From Sphingosinicella sp041621755 (lineage in GTDB: Bacteria; Pseudomonadota; Alphaproteobacteria; Sphingomonadales; Sphingomonadaceae), in assembly GCA_041621755.1 (NCBI GenBank), contig JBFKAE010000008.1:1-42957 (forward strand): a DNA stretch of 42,957 bases, read 5' to 3'. The translations under genes and the position numbers were made by a program. The notes beneath the pieces are model-generated. The model saw only the letters and a program-made list of their open reading frames with translations. It had not been told where the DNA came from and did not search any database. Shown one piece after another: positions 35,801 through 42,957 of the stretch. Position 1 is the stretch's first letter, and each line of letters opens with the position of its first letter.

Positions 35801-36098
35801 CGACGGGCTTTTGGGCATGGGCTCGCACGGCGATGTTCCCGGCCTGGGCACGCATTGGGAAATGCAGGCGCACACGATGGGCGGCATGACGCCCGCCGAA
35901 GTCCTGAAGGCCACCACCATCGGCGCGGCCAAAACCATTGGACGCGATGCGGAACTGGGCAGTCTTGAACCCGGAAAATTCGCCGACCTCGTCATCCTTC
36001 GCGATAATCCACTCGACGATATCAAGAACACGCTGTCGATCCGGCAGGTCATGAAAAATGGCCGTCTTTACGATGCCGACACGCTTGAGCCGCTATAA
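32883..36098 (+). CDS. Giant exported amidohydrolase with TolB-like propeller (AH3)
   Basis: 1071 residues in two parts after a signal peptide (1-22, ending GASA). Residues about 60-660 carry PD40/TolB-type propeller repeats, with at least nine S-P-D-G motifs such as SPDGRTIVF and SPDGSRILFLSD. Residues about 690-1065 form an amidohydrolase domain with FIDTHFHLAD (His743, His745), GHEHVLPP and GMGSHGDVPG, so its metal site is intact. Such fusions occur in sphingomonads and xanthomonads; the propeller may gate or bind the substrate as in peptide hydrolases. ATG 32883 overlaps the AH2 stop by 4 bp; the frame runs 69 codons further upstream without a ribosome site. It is the last gene of the receptor operon. 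Confidence 0.85.
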   Translation: MNGSWILAALAAVMMMTGGASAHDHLAGMAAPGVAVTAASGEASGIAAVPRAKPGQTLPLRPARTIRFDTDEGTALALDLSPDGRTIVFDMLGDIYALDSKGGKARALTRGMAFDSQPVFSPDGSRILFLSDRSGAENLWTMRADGKGLRQISFFDSDPVWVSPEWSHDGTTIYVSRFWPDRNAYELWTFAVAGDGDGQVFIPNRDSPAVARDNLQNSLGASASADGRYLYYAARKGTSDANAPDVWEIARRDLQTGKVSIVIPAIGDVRLGAFQSSFFRPQVSPDGRLLTYGARRAGRTSLRVRDLHDGSDRELVELDRDQLEAAHWNDIIPRVAISPDSAAVLVNIKGGITRIDIASGAQRKIAFRAQPVLKLGPLVRSPITQETGPVRARLIQSPERSPDGRTLAFSALGSIYVMALDREAAPRRLTDTVRGYQPSWSPDGASILFVSWSGTDGGHIWSVPVEGGIAQQLTQSPAFYTDPVFTPDGGAIVALSSDYKQRQRTYMEFGLLRDAELVSLPAGGGNARVITQGKMGGKPHFTTLADTIYINFEDGVHRVAKTDGAHERVVQAVGPGWYFAEGSANADDLRISPDGKQALAQIAQQVHLFAIPEGRAPVVDLAASPCRLTDVGADFFGWADGGRTVTWSVGSTFYQQAARCDAKPKSWQAIVETPRDTPRGSLLLRGGTVITMQGDAIIADADLLVTDDRITAIGKRGTLNVPKDAAIHDVSGTYIVPGFIDTHFHLADIRRGVLDMEDWGLAVSLAYGLTTIFDPSSLSIDMLAYQDLVESGQMTGSRIYSTGPALFSFNDFRSKAEVRSVLSRYRDHYRIGNLKQYRTGNRRVRQWIAEVANALGMTPTTEGALAMKLDLSQIMDGYSGHEHVLPPATLYRDIVELLARSQTSYTLTLQITNGGPPAQDYFIARDQPHDDPKYSRFAPQFYRDQIFFQRPWRDYAAYSFPESAKSAAKVVRADGLLGMGSHGDVPGLGTHWEMQAHTMGGMTPAEVLKATTIGAAKTIGRDAELGSLEPGKFADLVILRDNPLDDIKNTLSIRQVMKNGRLYDADTLEPL

Positions 36099-36105
36099 CC
36101 ACGCA

Positions 36106-36897
36106 TCAAGCGGTAAGGACAGTCTGTTTCGGGTCGTGCGGGCGCGAGAGATATTCGCTTGGTGGCACACCAAAGGCGCGGTGGAACATTGCTGTAAAGG
36201 CGCTGGGACTTTCATAACCAACGTCAAAGGCAACGGTGGTAATCGGTTGCCCCGAGGCCAGCCTTGAAAGCGCGGCCATAAGCCGGACCTGTTGTCGCCA
36301 GACAGCAAGACCGGCACCGGTTTCCTGTTTAAACAGCCGGGTAAAGGTTCGCCGTCCCATGCCGGCAATATCGGCCCAGTCGTCAAGGTTGCGCTGATCC
36401 GCCGGATCATCGAGGATGGCGCGGCAGACCCGCAACAGCCGCTTGTCGCTGGGCATGACCACCTCGCCCGGCGTGCTTGGCATGCGTTCGATTTCTTCGA
36501 GCAACAAACGCGCGATACGGCCTTCGCGACCGTCCAGATCATAGTCGACCGGGAAATGCCCGATTTCAAAAATCAGCGCTTTGACCAGTTCACTGACTTC
36601 AAACACCCGGCAACGCTGCGGCAGCGTGTCGATTTGTGGATCGATATAAAGCGTATAATTGATCACCGGGCCACGGCAGGAGACTTCGTGCAGCGTGCCT
36701 GCCGGAATCCAGATGGCGCGAAACGGCGGCAGGACAAAGCTGGTGTCTTCGGTGACAATCGACAGTACGCCCGACGTCGCATAGGTCAGTTGCGAACGCT
36801 GATGACTGTGAAACGGATCGACGAAATCGGCGGAATATTCATCCGCAAACCCCATGATCGGTCGCGTCGACAAAGGATAATCGGCCGAATGCTTCAT
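36106..36897 (-). CDS. AraC-family transcriptional regulator (NimR-like)
   Basis: A 263-residue regulator. The N-terminal cupin reads FHSHQRSQLTYATSGVLSIV near 29-48 and FRAIWIPAGTLHEVSCRG near 59-76, as in NimR/YeaM-type AraC proteins. The C-terminal double helix-turn-helix covers about 155-255, with GMGRRTFTRLFKQETGAG and ITTVAFDVGYESPSAFTAMF. The last gene of the amidohydrolase operon converges on it with 7 bp between stops. Its promoter faces the small exported gene at 37056, which it may control; a role in the siderophore operon is only a guess. Confidence 0.88.
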   Translation of the reverse strand: MKHSADYPLSTRPIMGFADEYSADFVDPFHSHQRSQLTYATSGVLSIVTEDTSFVLPPFRAIWIPAGTLHEVSCRGPVINYTLYIDPQIDTLPQRCRVFEVSELVKALIFEIGHFPVDYDLDGREGRIARLLLEEIERMPSTPGEVVMPSDKRLLRVCRAILDDPADQRNLDDWADIAGMGRRTFTRLFKQETGAGLAVWRQQVRLMAALSRLASGQPITTVAFDVGYESPSAFTAMFHRAFGVPPSEYLSRPHDPKQTVLTA

Positions 36898-37055
36898 AAG
36901 TGCCGCCGCCTTTTCCGGCTTACCTGATAGAGTGTCGCAGAGCTTATGTTATATTGGCCTGAACACAACGGAAATAGACCCGCTGCAGAATTGTTACGCG
37001 GACCGATCGGGATCAGGTTGTGATTTCGCAACCCGCACTGACACAGGAGAGCCCC

Positions 37056-37481
37056 ATGAAACCGTTTCTTGTTGCGCTTGCACTTTTTACCGCTGCGCCT
37101 GCCCTTGCCCAGACAACCACCGCAACGCCGGTCGAATTCCCGCAAAAGCTCGTCGAAATATACAAGATCGTTCCCGGCCAGCAGGAAGCCTTCCTGCGTT
37201 TCGTTGCCAAGCTGGATGCCGTCAATCAATCGGTCGGACTGCCGCCGCGCGAGCTTTACGTCCATTCCGATGGCGCGGCCTGGGACTTTATCCTGATCCA
37301 GCCTGCAAAAACGCCGCCGGAAAAGGCCGCGGCCTATGACGAAGCCTGGGCCAAATCCGGACTGCCATCGGGCGCCGACTTTTTCTTTGAAGTGAGACGC
37401 TTCATTGTTGATCATAGCGACACCTTTGCCAAAGGACCGATCACCGCAGCCGACTTTCTCGCCTCCAAGACGGCAAAATAG
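37056..37481 (+). CDS. Small exported protein of unknown function
   Basis: 141 residues with a clear signal peptide (MKPFLVALALFTAAPALAQ). The mature part starts with a Thr-rich linker, then FPQKLVEIYKIVPGQQEAFL and a second strand, GAAWDFILIQPAK. That layout resembles a ferredoxin-like dimeric alpha/beta barrel (NIPSNAP or heme-degrader size), but no family motif is certain. It ends with EVRRFIVDHSDTFAKGP. GGAGA is placed 5 nt before ATG 37056. It is divergent from the AraC regulator and convergent with the porin. Confidence 0.7.
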   Translation: MKPFLVALALFTAAPALAQTTTATPVEFPQKLVEIYKIVPGQQEAFLRFVAKLDAVNQSVGLPPRELYVHSDGAAWDFILIQPAKTPPEKAAAYDEAWAKSGLPSGADFFFEVRRFIVDHSDTFAKGPITAADFLASKTAK

Positions 37482-37487
37482 TCGCAG

Positions 37488-38834
37488 CTAGAAATTGACC
37501 ACAAAGTTGACGCGCAGACGGTTGCGCCAATCATCCATAGTGGGCCCGGATTTCGAGCTGTAGCGGTATAAAGTCGTGTTGAGCAGGACATCGGACCACA
37601 ACACATAGTCGAGCGAAAGCATGTGCTGGCGGTAATTGGTGCCGATCGTCGTATTGTCCTGTGAAAAAGCCGCAAGCACCGCGTCGGTTTCGACGACGGC
37701 GTAGCCATAGCCGATGCGCCAGTCGCCTTTGTCCTTTGTCCGGCCGACAAGAACATCAACGCCATAGCCAGTATCGGCAGAGGTCGCTGCGCCAAGGTTT
37801 TTCACATAATTGCCGACTATGCGTAAGGGCCAGTGATCGCCAAAACCGCGATAGTTAAACGCCACGATGCCATCGATCAGATCAAAGTCGGAAAGATATG
37901 TCCCGTCGCCTGCAAGCAGGTTGCTGCGAATATCGCCTGCATCGCTCCCCGCAAGGCTTTGCAGTGCATAATCATAATAGGCCCCGGCAAGTTCGATACT
38001 GGCATTGTCGCCGACCGGCACGTCAAGCCCGACCTGACCACCGATCATGTCGCTGTTCGGCCCAGCAACAGATTCATCGACGAGGAAATACAGGCCCGTG
38101 ACCTTCAGGTTCCCAAGACCGCCAAGCGGCCGTTTGTAAGTCGCCGCAACGCCCTGCGGGCTGACATCGCCGTCCCAGACAAGTTCGGTCCGCGCGAAGG
38201 GTTGGGGCATCTTGCCGCCAAGGAGCTGCAGATTGCCAAAATTGAGCCGCACATATGCCTGATCAAGGCTGACATCGAGATCATCATTAAAATTCGAAAG
38301 CGATATATCGGCGCTGTTCGGATCGTCGGGATCGCCTGTTACGATCTGACCACCAAAGCCGAGCCAGTCAGAGACCTTATAACTTGCGCGAAGCCGGGCG
38401 CGCAGCACACCACGGTCGCGGTTGCGGGCCGTGGCATCGCCAAAATTGCTTTCATAGCGCAGGCGGATATCACCCGAGAGCTGCACAGGATTTTCGGACG
38501 GCACGAGGGTCGCCGCTTTCGCGGACACTGGTGCAGCAGCGGATGCCGATTGCAAAGGTCCGGTATTGGTGGGTGCGGGCGCTATGCCTTCGGCACGGTC
38601 GAGCATATTGGCAAGTGCGTTCAGTCGTTCATTGCTGCGCTGCATCTCGGCGGCGCGGGCGATTTGCTCTGCCTGCAAGGTTCTGATCTCTTCGCGCAGT
38701 TGCCTGATCTCTTCAGGTGACAGGCTTTGTCCAAATGCCGGACTTGCCAACGCGCTCGAACCAAGGAGTGCGGCTACAGCAAATTGCCCCGCCTTTTTCG
38801 CCAACGCCGTCTTCGTCAACTGCACCAAACCCAT
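37488..38834 (-). CDS. Putative outer-membrane porin (OprO/OprP-like)
   Basis: 448 residues with a signal peptide (about 1-35, ending SPAFG), then a coiled coil with EEIRQLREEIRTLQAEQIAR near 41-60. A beta barrel begins with VQLSGDIRLRYESNFGD near 117-133 and ends RNRLRVNFVVNF with the terminal Phe of outer-membrane proteins. The N-terminal coil probably trimerises or spans the periplasm, as in the putative porin family of alphaproteobacteria. It starts 11 bp after the putA stop on the same strand, so it is probably co-transcribed and may admit proline or peptides. Confidence 0.83.
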   Translation of the reverse strand: MGLVQLTKTALAKKAGQFAVAALLGSSALASPAFGQSLSPEEIRQLREEIRTLQAEQIARAAEMQRSNERLNALANMLDRAEGIAPAPTNTGPLQSASAAAPVSAKAATLVPSENPVQLSGDIRLRYESNFGDATARNRDRGVLRARLRASYKVSDWLGFGGQIVTGDPDDPNSADISLSNFNDDLDVSLDQAYVRLNFGNLQLLGGKMPQPFARTELVWDGDVSPQGVAATYKRPLGGLGNLKVTGLYFLVDESVAGPNSDMIGGQVGLDVPVGDNASIELAGAYYDYALQSLAGSDAGDIRSNLLAGDGTYLSDFDLIDGIVAFNYRGFGDHWPLRIVGNYVKNLGAATSADTGYGVDVLVGRTKDKGDWRIGYGYAVVETDAVLAAFSQDNTTIGTNYRQHMLSLDYVLWSDVLLNTTLYRYSSKSGPTMDDWRNRLRVNFVVNF

Positions 38835-38845
38835 AACCCGCCCCC

Positions 38846-41800
38846 TTAATCGTCTTCAAGAGTCAACAAATCCGCATTTCCGCCCGATGCCATCGTATTG
38901 ACCGAGCAGGTTTTTTCCGTTGCAAAACGGTAGAGATAACGTGGGCCGCCCGCCTTGAATCCGGTGCCTGACAGGCCCTGCCCGCCAAAGGGTTGCGAGC
39001 CGACGACCGCACCGACCATGTTGCGGTTGATATAGGTGTTGCCGACAGGCGCACGTTTAAAAATCGCACGCCAGTGCCGGTCGATGCGCGTGTGAACGCC
39101 AAGCGTCAGGCCATAGCCGGTGCCGAATGCCTGCGCCAACGTCGCGTCAATGTCCGCGGCCTTGTAACGGATGACGTGCAGGATCGGGCCGAAATGTTCG
39201 CGCTTCAGGTCCGAGATGTTTTCAATTTCAAAAAGATGCGGCTCGATGAATATGCCGTTTGCGCATTCCGCCGATAACGGGACGTGGTGACAAACCGCCC
39301 CTTGCTGTTTCAGCGCATCAATATGCGCCTGAAGTGAAGCGGCTGCGTCGGCATCGATGATCGGGCCGATATCGGTATCATATTTTGCAGGGTCACCCAC
39401 TTTGAGCGCGTCCATTGCGCCGCTGATGATCTTGATGGCCTTGTCGGCAATGTCCGACTGCACATAGAGCACGCGCAGTGCCGAACAGCGCTGCCCCGCA
39501 CTGTAGAAAGCCGAACGGACAACATCGTCGGCAACCTGTTCAAGCAGTGCCGTGCTGTCGACGAACATGACATTCTGTCCGCCGGTTTCGGCGATGAGCG
39601 ATGCAATCGGGCCGTCTTTTCCCGCCAGAGTCGTGTTGATCGCCCGGGCCGTATCGTTGCTGCCGGTAAAGGCGACGCCCGCGACATTCGCACGTTTCAC
39701 GAGGTCCGCACCGATGCGGCCATCACCGGGGGTCAGAAGCAGCACTTCGGGTGGAATACCCGCGCGATGCAGAAGCTTGACGGCTTCATGGCCGATGATC
39801 GAGGTTTGCTCGGCGGGCTTTGCAATGACGCTGTTCCCGGCAGCAAGCGCGGCGGTCAGCTGCCCGACAAAAATGGCGAGCGGGAAGTTCCACGGGCTAA
39901 TGCAGACAAAAACACCTGCGCCGTGGAGGCTGAGCGTATTGGTTTCCCCAACCGGGCCTGGCAAAGTGACGGGACCATCGAATTCGGCTTCGGCCTGCAC
40001 CGCATAATAGCGGCAGAAGTCAATCGCCTCGCGCACTTCAGCGAGCGCATCGGCATAGGTCTTGCCCGCTTCACGCACCAGCAGGGCAAGATATTCCGGC
40101 ATTTCGGATTCGAAAGCATCTGCTGCGGCGTGCAGGGCTTTTGCACGCTTTGCACCGCCAAGCCGATCCCACGCCCTGTGCGCATGCAAGGCGACATCGA
40201 ACGCGATATCAATATCCGCCGCTGTCGTGTCGATCACATCGCCGACAATATCGTTCTTGTCAGCCGGGCTGACCACGGCATGCGCACCGCGACCCTCGAC
40301 GTTGACGTTCGGAATCAAAGGCGTTGCGGTATAGTTTGTCTTGCGGCTTGTTACGATCGCGGCTTCGATGCTTGTGATCGTTGCGGCAACCGACAGGTCG
40401 AGACCAGCCGCGTTCCGGCGTGACGGGCCGAACAGATCGCGTGGCAGGGTAATCTTTGGATGACGGATCGTCGGCAAGGCGCGCGTCGCCTGTACGGGGT
40501 CGCGCACAACGTCGCGCGCGGGCAGGCGTGCATCAAGGAAACGGTTGACGAACGAGCTGTTGGCGCCGTTTTCAAGCAGACGCCGCACGAGATAGGCGAG
40601 CAAGTCCTTGTGCCCGCCAACCGGTGCATAGATGCGGACCTGCGGAAAATCCTTGCCGTAGACTTGGCTCGCTTGCGCATAGACAAGTTCGCCCATGCCG
40701 TGCAGGCGCTGAAATTCGACGCGTGCCATTGTGGCCCGCGCCATATGCATGATCGCCGCGATGCTGTGCGCATTATGCGTGGCAAATTGACAGATCAGGC
40801 GGTCACGGCGTTTCAGAAGCTCCTGCGCGCAGACGAGATAGGACAGGTCGGTTGACGATTTGCGCGTGAACACGGGAAAATCATCCAGCCCCTGTTCCTG
40901 CGCATGTTTGATTTCGCTGTCCCAGTAAGCGCCTTTTACCAGCCGCACCATGAAGGTGCGCCCGCTGTCCTTCGCCAGCGCGTCGAGCCATTCGATGACC
41001 GGCAAGGCACGCTTGCCATAAGCCTGAATAACAAGCCCAAGGCCGTTCCAGTTCTTAAGCTCTGGCGCGCGCGCCAGACGTTCGAAGAGATCAAGCGACA
41101 GATCGAGGCGATCAGCTTCCTCGGCATCAATCGACATATGGATATCGAGTGCGGCGGCGCGTGTGGCGAGTTGCATAAGCGAAGCCCCAAGCGTTTCGAG
41201 CACCTCTGCGCGTTTGGAAAATTCATAGCGCGGATGCAGGGCCGAGAGTTTGACCGAGACGCCTGAACGCTTCGTGATGTCCTTTTTGGCATCGAGCTGG
41301 CCTGCGACCTCGATCGCATTTTGGTACATGGCAAAATGTTTTCTGGCATCATCGAACGTCCGCGCGCCTTCGCCGAGCATATCGAACGAGTAGACCTGCC
41401 CCGTGCCAAAGGCTTTGCGACCGCGCTTGATCGCCTCGTCAATGGTTTCGCCGAGCACGAATTCCGCGCCAAGGATACGCATGGCGTGCAGCATCGCCGT
41501 CCTGATGACCGGCTCGCCCAACCTGTTCACCGTGCGTCCAAGCCAGTTGCCCGGTTGTTCGCGGAATTCGGGGTCGAGCGCGACAACGCTGCCCGTCAAA
41601 AGCAGGCCCCAGGTCGACGCATTGACGAAAAGCGATTCCGATTTGCCAACATGAGCAAGCCATTTTCCCGGTGCGATCTTGTCCGCGATCAGGTCATCGC
41701 GCGTGGCTTCGTCGGGCACGCGCAAAAGCGCCTCGGCCAGACACATGAGCGCGACGCCCTCCTGATTGGAAAGCCCATATTCCTTTAGAAAGGCGTCAAG

Positions 41801-41980
41801 CAGCGACCGCTTGTCCCGGCTGGCGCGCGTGCATTCGACAATGCTGGCGGCCTTTTCCACGATCGCCGTGCAGGCGGCGGCATCAAGCGCGCTGCGATCG
41901 AGCAAGGCGGCAACAGAGGTCGCTTCGTCACGGATTTTGTGGTCTGCAATCTTCGCACGATAATCAGTCAAGCTGGCCAT
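38846..41980 (-). CDS. putA: Bifunctional proline dehydrogenase/L-glutamate gamma-semialdehyde dehydrogenase
   Basis: A 1044-residue two-domain enzyme. Residues about 1-500 are the FAD proline dehydrogenase barrel, with SVKLSALHPRYE, MVRLVKGAYWDSEIKHAQ and FATHNAHSIAAI blocks. Residues about 520-1000 are the NAD aldehyde dehydrogenase, with FVCISPWNFPLAIFVGQLTA, IAETGGQN (general-base Glu) and SAGQRCSALRVLYVQ (catalytic Cys). It converts proline to glutamate with channelling between sites. The N-terminal ribbon-helix-helix DNA-binding domain of E. coli PutA is absent, which fits control by the divergent Lrp-type gene. ATG 41980 with GGAG upstream is preferred over TTG 41995. Confidence 0.95.
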   Translation of the reverse strand: MASLTDYRAKIADHKIRDEATSVAALLDRSALDAAACTAIVEKAASIVECTRASRDKRSLLDAFLKEYGLSNQEGVALMCLAEALLRVPDEATRDDLIADKIAPGKWLAHVGKSESLFVNASTWGLLLTGSVVALDPEFREQPGNWLGRTVNRLGEPVIRTAMLHAMRILGAEFVLGETIDEAIKRGRKAFGTGQVYSFDMLGEGARTFDDARKHFAMYQNAIEVAGQLDAKKDITKRSGVSVKLSALHPRYEFSKRAEVLETLGASLMQLATRAAALDIHMSIDAEEADRLDLSLDLFERLARAPELKNWNGLGLVIQAYGKRALPVIEWLDALAKDSGRTFMVRLVKGAYWDSEIKHAQEQGLDDFPVFTRKSSTDLSYLVCAQELLKRRDRLICQFATHNAHSIAAIMHMARATMARVEFQRLHGMGELVYAQASQVYGKDFPQVRIYAPVGGHKDLLAYLVRRLLENGANSSFVNRFLDARLPARDVVRDPVQATRALPTIRHPKITLPRDLFGPSRRNAAGLDLSVAATITSIEAAIVTSRKTNYTATPLIPNVNVEGRGAHAVVSPADKNDIVGDVIDTTAADIDIAFDVALHAHRAWDRLGGAKRAKALHAAADAFESEMPEYLALLVREAGKTYADALAEVREAIDFCRYYAVQAEAEFDGPVTLPGPVGETNTLSLHGAGVFVCISPWNFPLAIFVGQLTAALAAGNSVIAKPAEQTSIIGHEAVKLLHRAGIPPEVLLLTPGDGRIGADLVKRANVAGVAFTGSNDTARAINTTLAGKDGPIASLIAETGGQNVMFVDSTALLEQVADDVVRSAFYSAGQRCSALRVLYVQSDIADKAIKIISGAMDALKVGDPAKYDTDIGPIIDADAAASLQAHIDALKQQGAVCHHVPLSAECANGIFIEPHLFEIENISDLKREHFGPILHVIRYKAADIDATLAQAFGTGYGLTLGVHTRIDRHWRAIFKRAPVGNTYINRNMVGAVVGSQPFGGQGLSGTGFKAGGPRYLYRFATEKTCSVNTMASGGNADLLTLEDD

Positions 41981-42028
41981 GAGCCTCAACTCCAACAGGG
42001 GACAACACGGCCTGAATCTTACGGCATA

Positions 42029-42053
42029 TACAACAGAATGAGCATCTGTTATA
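42029..42053. promoter_or_regulatory. Candidate PutR operator between putA and putR
   Basis: Inverted repeat AACAGA-N7-TCTGTT (42032-42050) with symmetric TA flanks at 42029 and 42053. It lies 48 bp upstream of the putA start in the divergent region, the natural place for an Lrp-type activator. Lrp sites are often of this imperfect 15-19-bp form. Confidence 0.5.
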
Positions 42054-42097
42054 GAAATATATAAGTTATTTTATCTGGATAAAAGTCATAAATGCAG

Positions 42098-42103
42098 TAT
42101 AAT
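42098..42103 (+). promoter_or_regulatory. -10 element of putR with probable leaderless start
   Basis: A perfect TATAAT lies only 8 bp before ATG 42112, so transcription should start at or within a few bases of the start codon. No ribosome-binding site precedes the ATG. The -35 region is weak. Confidence 0.5.
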
Positions 42104-42111
42104 ATTCTGAC

Positions 42112-42576
42112 ATGAAAGCCCTCGACACGATCGACAAGCGTATCCTCTCCATCCTGCAGACGGACGGGCGCATCTCCAACGTCGACCTTGCGGCACAGAT
42201 CAATCTCAGCCCGACGCCCTGTCTTGAACGCGTGCGGCGGCTGGAGCGTGACGGCTATATCGTCGGCTATCGTGCTGAGCTGTCACCCGACAAGCTCGAC
42301 TGCGCGTTCATCACCTTCATGCACGTCAATCTTGAACATGCGACCGTCAATGTCTTTGCAAAATTCGCCGAGCGTATCGCCGCGATTGATGAGGTGGTCG
42401 AGTGCCATATGGTCGGCGGCGGCTTTGACTACCTGCTGAAGATCCGCACGGCATCGATGTCGGATTTCAGGGCTCTGATGGGCGAAAAAATCTCAACACT
42501 GCCCGAGGTCGCGCAGACACACAGCTATTTCGTCATGGAAGAGGTGAAAAACAGTCAGCAGCTTTGCATCACGTGA
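42112..42576 (+). CDS. putR: Lrp/AsnC-family regulator of proline catabolism
   Basis: A 154-residue Lrp-type protein. The helix-turn-helix spans about 5-60, with IDKRILSILQTDGRISN and LSPTPCLERVRRLERDGYI. The RAM effector domain follows, with DEVVECHMVGGGFDYLLKI near 93-111. It is divergent from putA, as is PutR, the proline-responsive activator of putA in other alphaproteobacteria, so it very likely senses proline. It overlaps the convergent oxidoreductase gene by 22 bp at its 3' end. Its mRNA is probably leaderless. Confidence 0.9.
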   Translation: MKALDTIDKRILSILQTDGRISNVDLAAQINLSPTPCLERVRRLERDGYIVGYRAELSPDKLDCAFITFMHVNLEHATVNVFAKFAERIAAIDEVVECHMVGGGFDYLLKIRTASMSDFRALMGEKISTLPEVAQTHSYFVMEEVKNSQQLCIT

Positions 42577-42957
42577 GGCGTGTCAGCCTGTTGAACAACG
42601 CCGGCGCGGAACTTTTCCATGATCTGCACCTCGCGCGCGCGGGTCTTTTCGACGTTCGCGTCCTTGATATGGCCATAACCGCGAATGAGAGCAGGCAGGC
42701 TGGCGAGTTCTATTCCCATCGCGTGGTTTTCGGGGGTCAGCGCTCCGGCAACCTCGGACATCAGCGCCTCGTAATGATCAATTAGGCCGCGTTCCATGCG
42801 GCGCTCCTGACTATAGCCGAAAATATCGAACCGCGTCCCGCGCAGCACTTTCAGTCTGGCGAGGATCGGAAACAGCATACCCATCCATGACCCGAATTCC
42901 CGCTTCTCTAATACGCCTGTATCGGGGTCACGCTTGGCGAAGATCGGCGGCGCGAGG
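42555..42957 (-). CDS. Indolepyruvate ferredoxin oxidoreductase family protein (partial, C-terminal end)
   Basis: The frame is open at the right edge and ends at 42555, giving about 133 residues of a C-terminus. LAPPIFAKRDPDTGVLEKRE leads into FGSWMGMLFPILARLKVLRG, then SQERRMERGLIDHYEALM, LTPENHAMGIELASLP and IRGYGHIKDANVEKTRARE. These match the C-terminal domain of the large single-chain indolepyruvate:ferredoxin oxidoreductases (about 1150 residues), which oxidise aryl-pyruvates to acyl-CoA with ThPP and FeS centres. Those catalytic domains are outside the window. The last bases overlap putR by 22 bp, tail to tail. Confidence 0.8.
   Translation of the reverse strand, partial: LAPPIFAKRDPDTGVLEKREFGSWMGMLFPILARLKVLRGTRFDIFGYSQERRMERGLIDHYEALMSEVAGALTPENHAMGIELASLPALIRGYGHIKDANVEKTRAREVQIMEKFRAGVVQQADTPHVMQSC

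Noticed and set aside
33123..35873. A 916-codon open frame on the minus strand inside the AH3 gene
   Set aside because: It is antisense to a clear propeller-amidohydrolase with conserved motifs and a coupled start. Long antisense frames are common in G+C-rich DNA with biased third positions. The translation is Arg/Asp/His-rich with no motif.
1..42957. CRISPR arrays, tRNA or rRNA genes, riboswitches, phage genes
   Set aside because: I saw no regularly spaced repeats, no tRNA cloverleaf or CCA-ended pattern, no rRNA sequence and no structural phage genes.

Overview
The window looks like a chromosomal stretch from an alphaproteobacterium of the Sphingomonadales (Sphingopyxis, Novosphingobium or a relative). 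The evidence is a G+C near 60% over most of it, two TonB-dependent receptors with the IVVTAR-type box, many short-chain dehydrogenases, SnoaL-like and amidohydrolase genes of catabolic type, a mycobacterial-like MCC/MaoC/CitE leucine module, and PutA with a separate Lrp-type regulator. There is no rRNA or tRNA gene here, so the taxonomy is inference.

Region 1 (1-5163, minus strand). A lower-G+C three-gene operon encodes a class I CoA-transferase, an SMP-30-type lactonase and a CmcJ/NvfI-family protein that runs off the left edge. Two copies of a 7-3-7 palindrome (GTCAACA/TGTTGAC) sit over the likely promoters of the first and last genes, so one unseen regulator probably controls both. The operon is bordered at 3086 by a decayed IS66 element. 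Beyond it lie a truncated NAD-binding gene and a FAD monooxygenase. A largely non-coding 0.7 kb stretch follows.

Region 2 (5883-16976). A membrane PQQ dehydrogenase is translationally coupled to a PLP aminotransferase. Convergent to it is a four-gene operon (SDR, SnoaL-like, SDR, TonB receptor) that ends in a strong terminator. An MFS transporter and a divergent amidohydrolase complete a catabolic block. AT-rich palindromes mark its promoters.

Region 3 (16984-25392). A persulfide dioxygenase-rhodanese fusion is divergent from a dodecin gene. Then come a LysR regulator and a divergent, tightly overlapping operon: isovaleryl-CoA dehydrogenase, both MCC subunits, a MaoC hydratase and a CitE-type lyase. 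The last two stand where LiuC and LiuE would be in the classical leucine pathway.

Region 4 (25497-36897) is the most interesting part. A PepSY membrane protein (FoxB-like) and an HSL-type esterase precede a Fur-box-controlled TonB siderophore receptor. That receptor is followed, with almost no spacing, by three exported amidohydrolase-family proteins: one apparently intact, one that has lost every metal ligand, and one giant fused to a TolB-like propeller. A NimR-like AraC regulator lies convergent at the end. I infer an iron-regulated periplasmic system that imports and hydrolyses an amide-containing (xeno)siderophore or peptide-like chelator.

Region 5 (37056-42957). A small exported protein of unknown function is convergent to an operon of putA and a porin. 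The Lrp-type putR is divergent from putA, with a candidate operator in between. The end of an indolepyruvate ferredoxin oxidoreductase gene closes the window.
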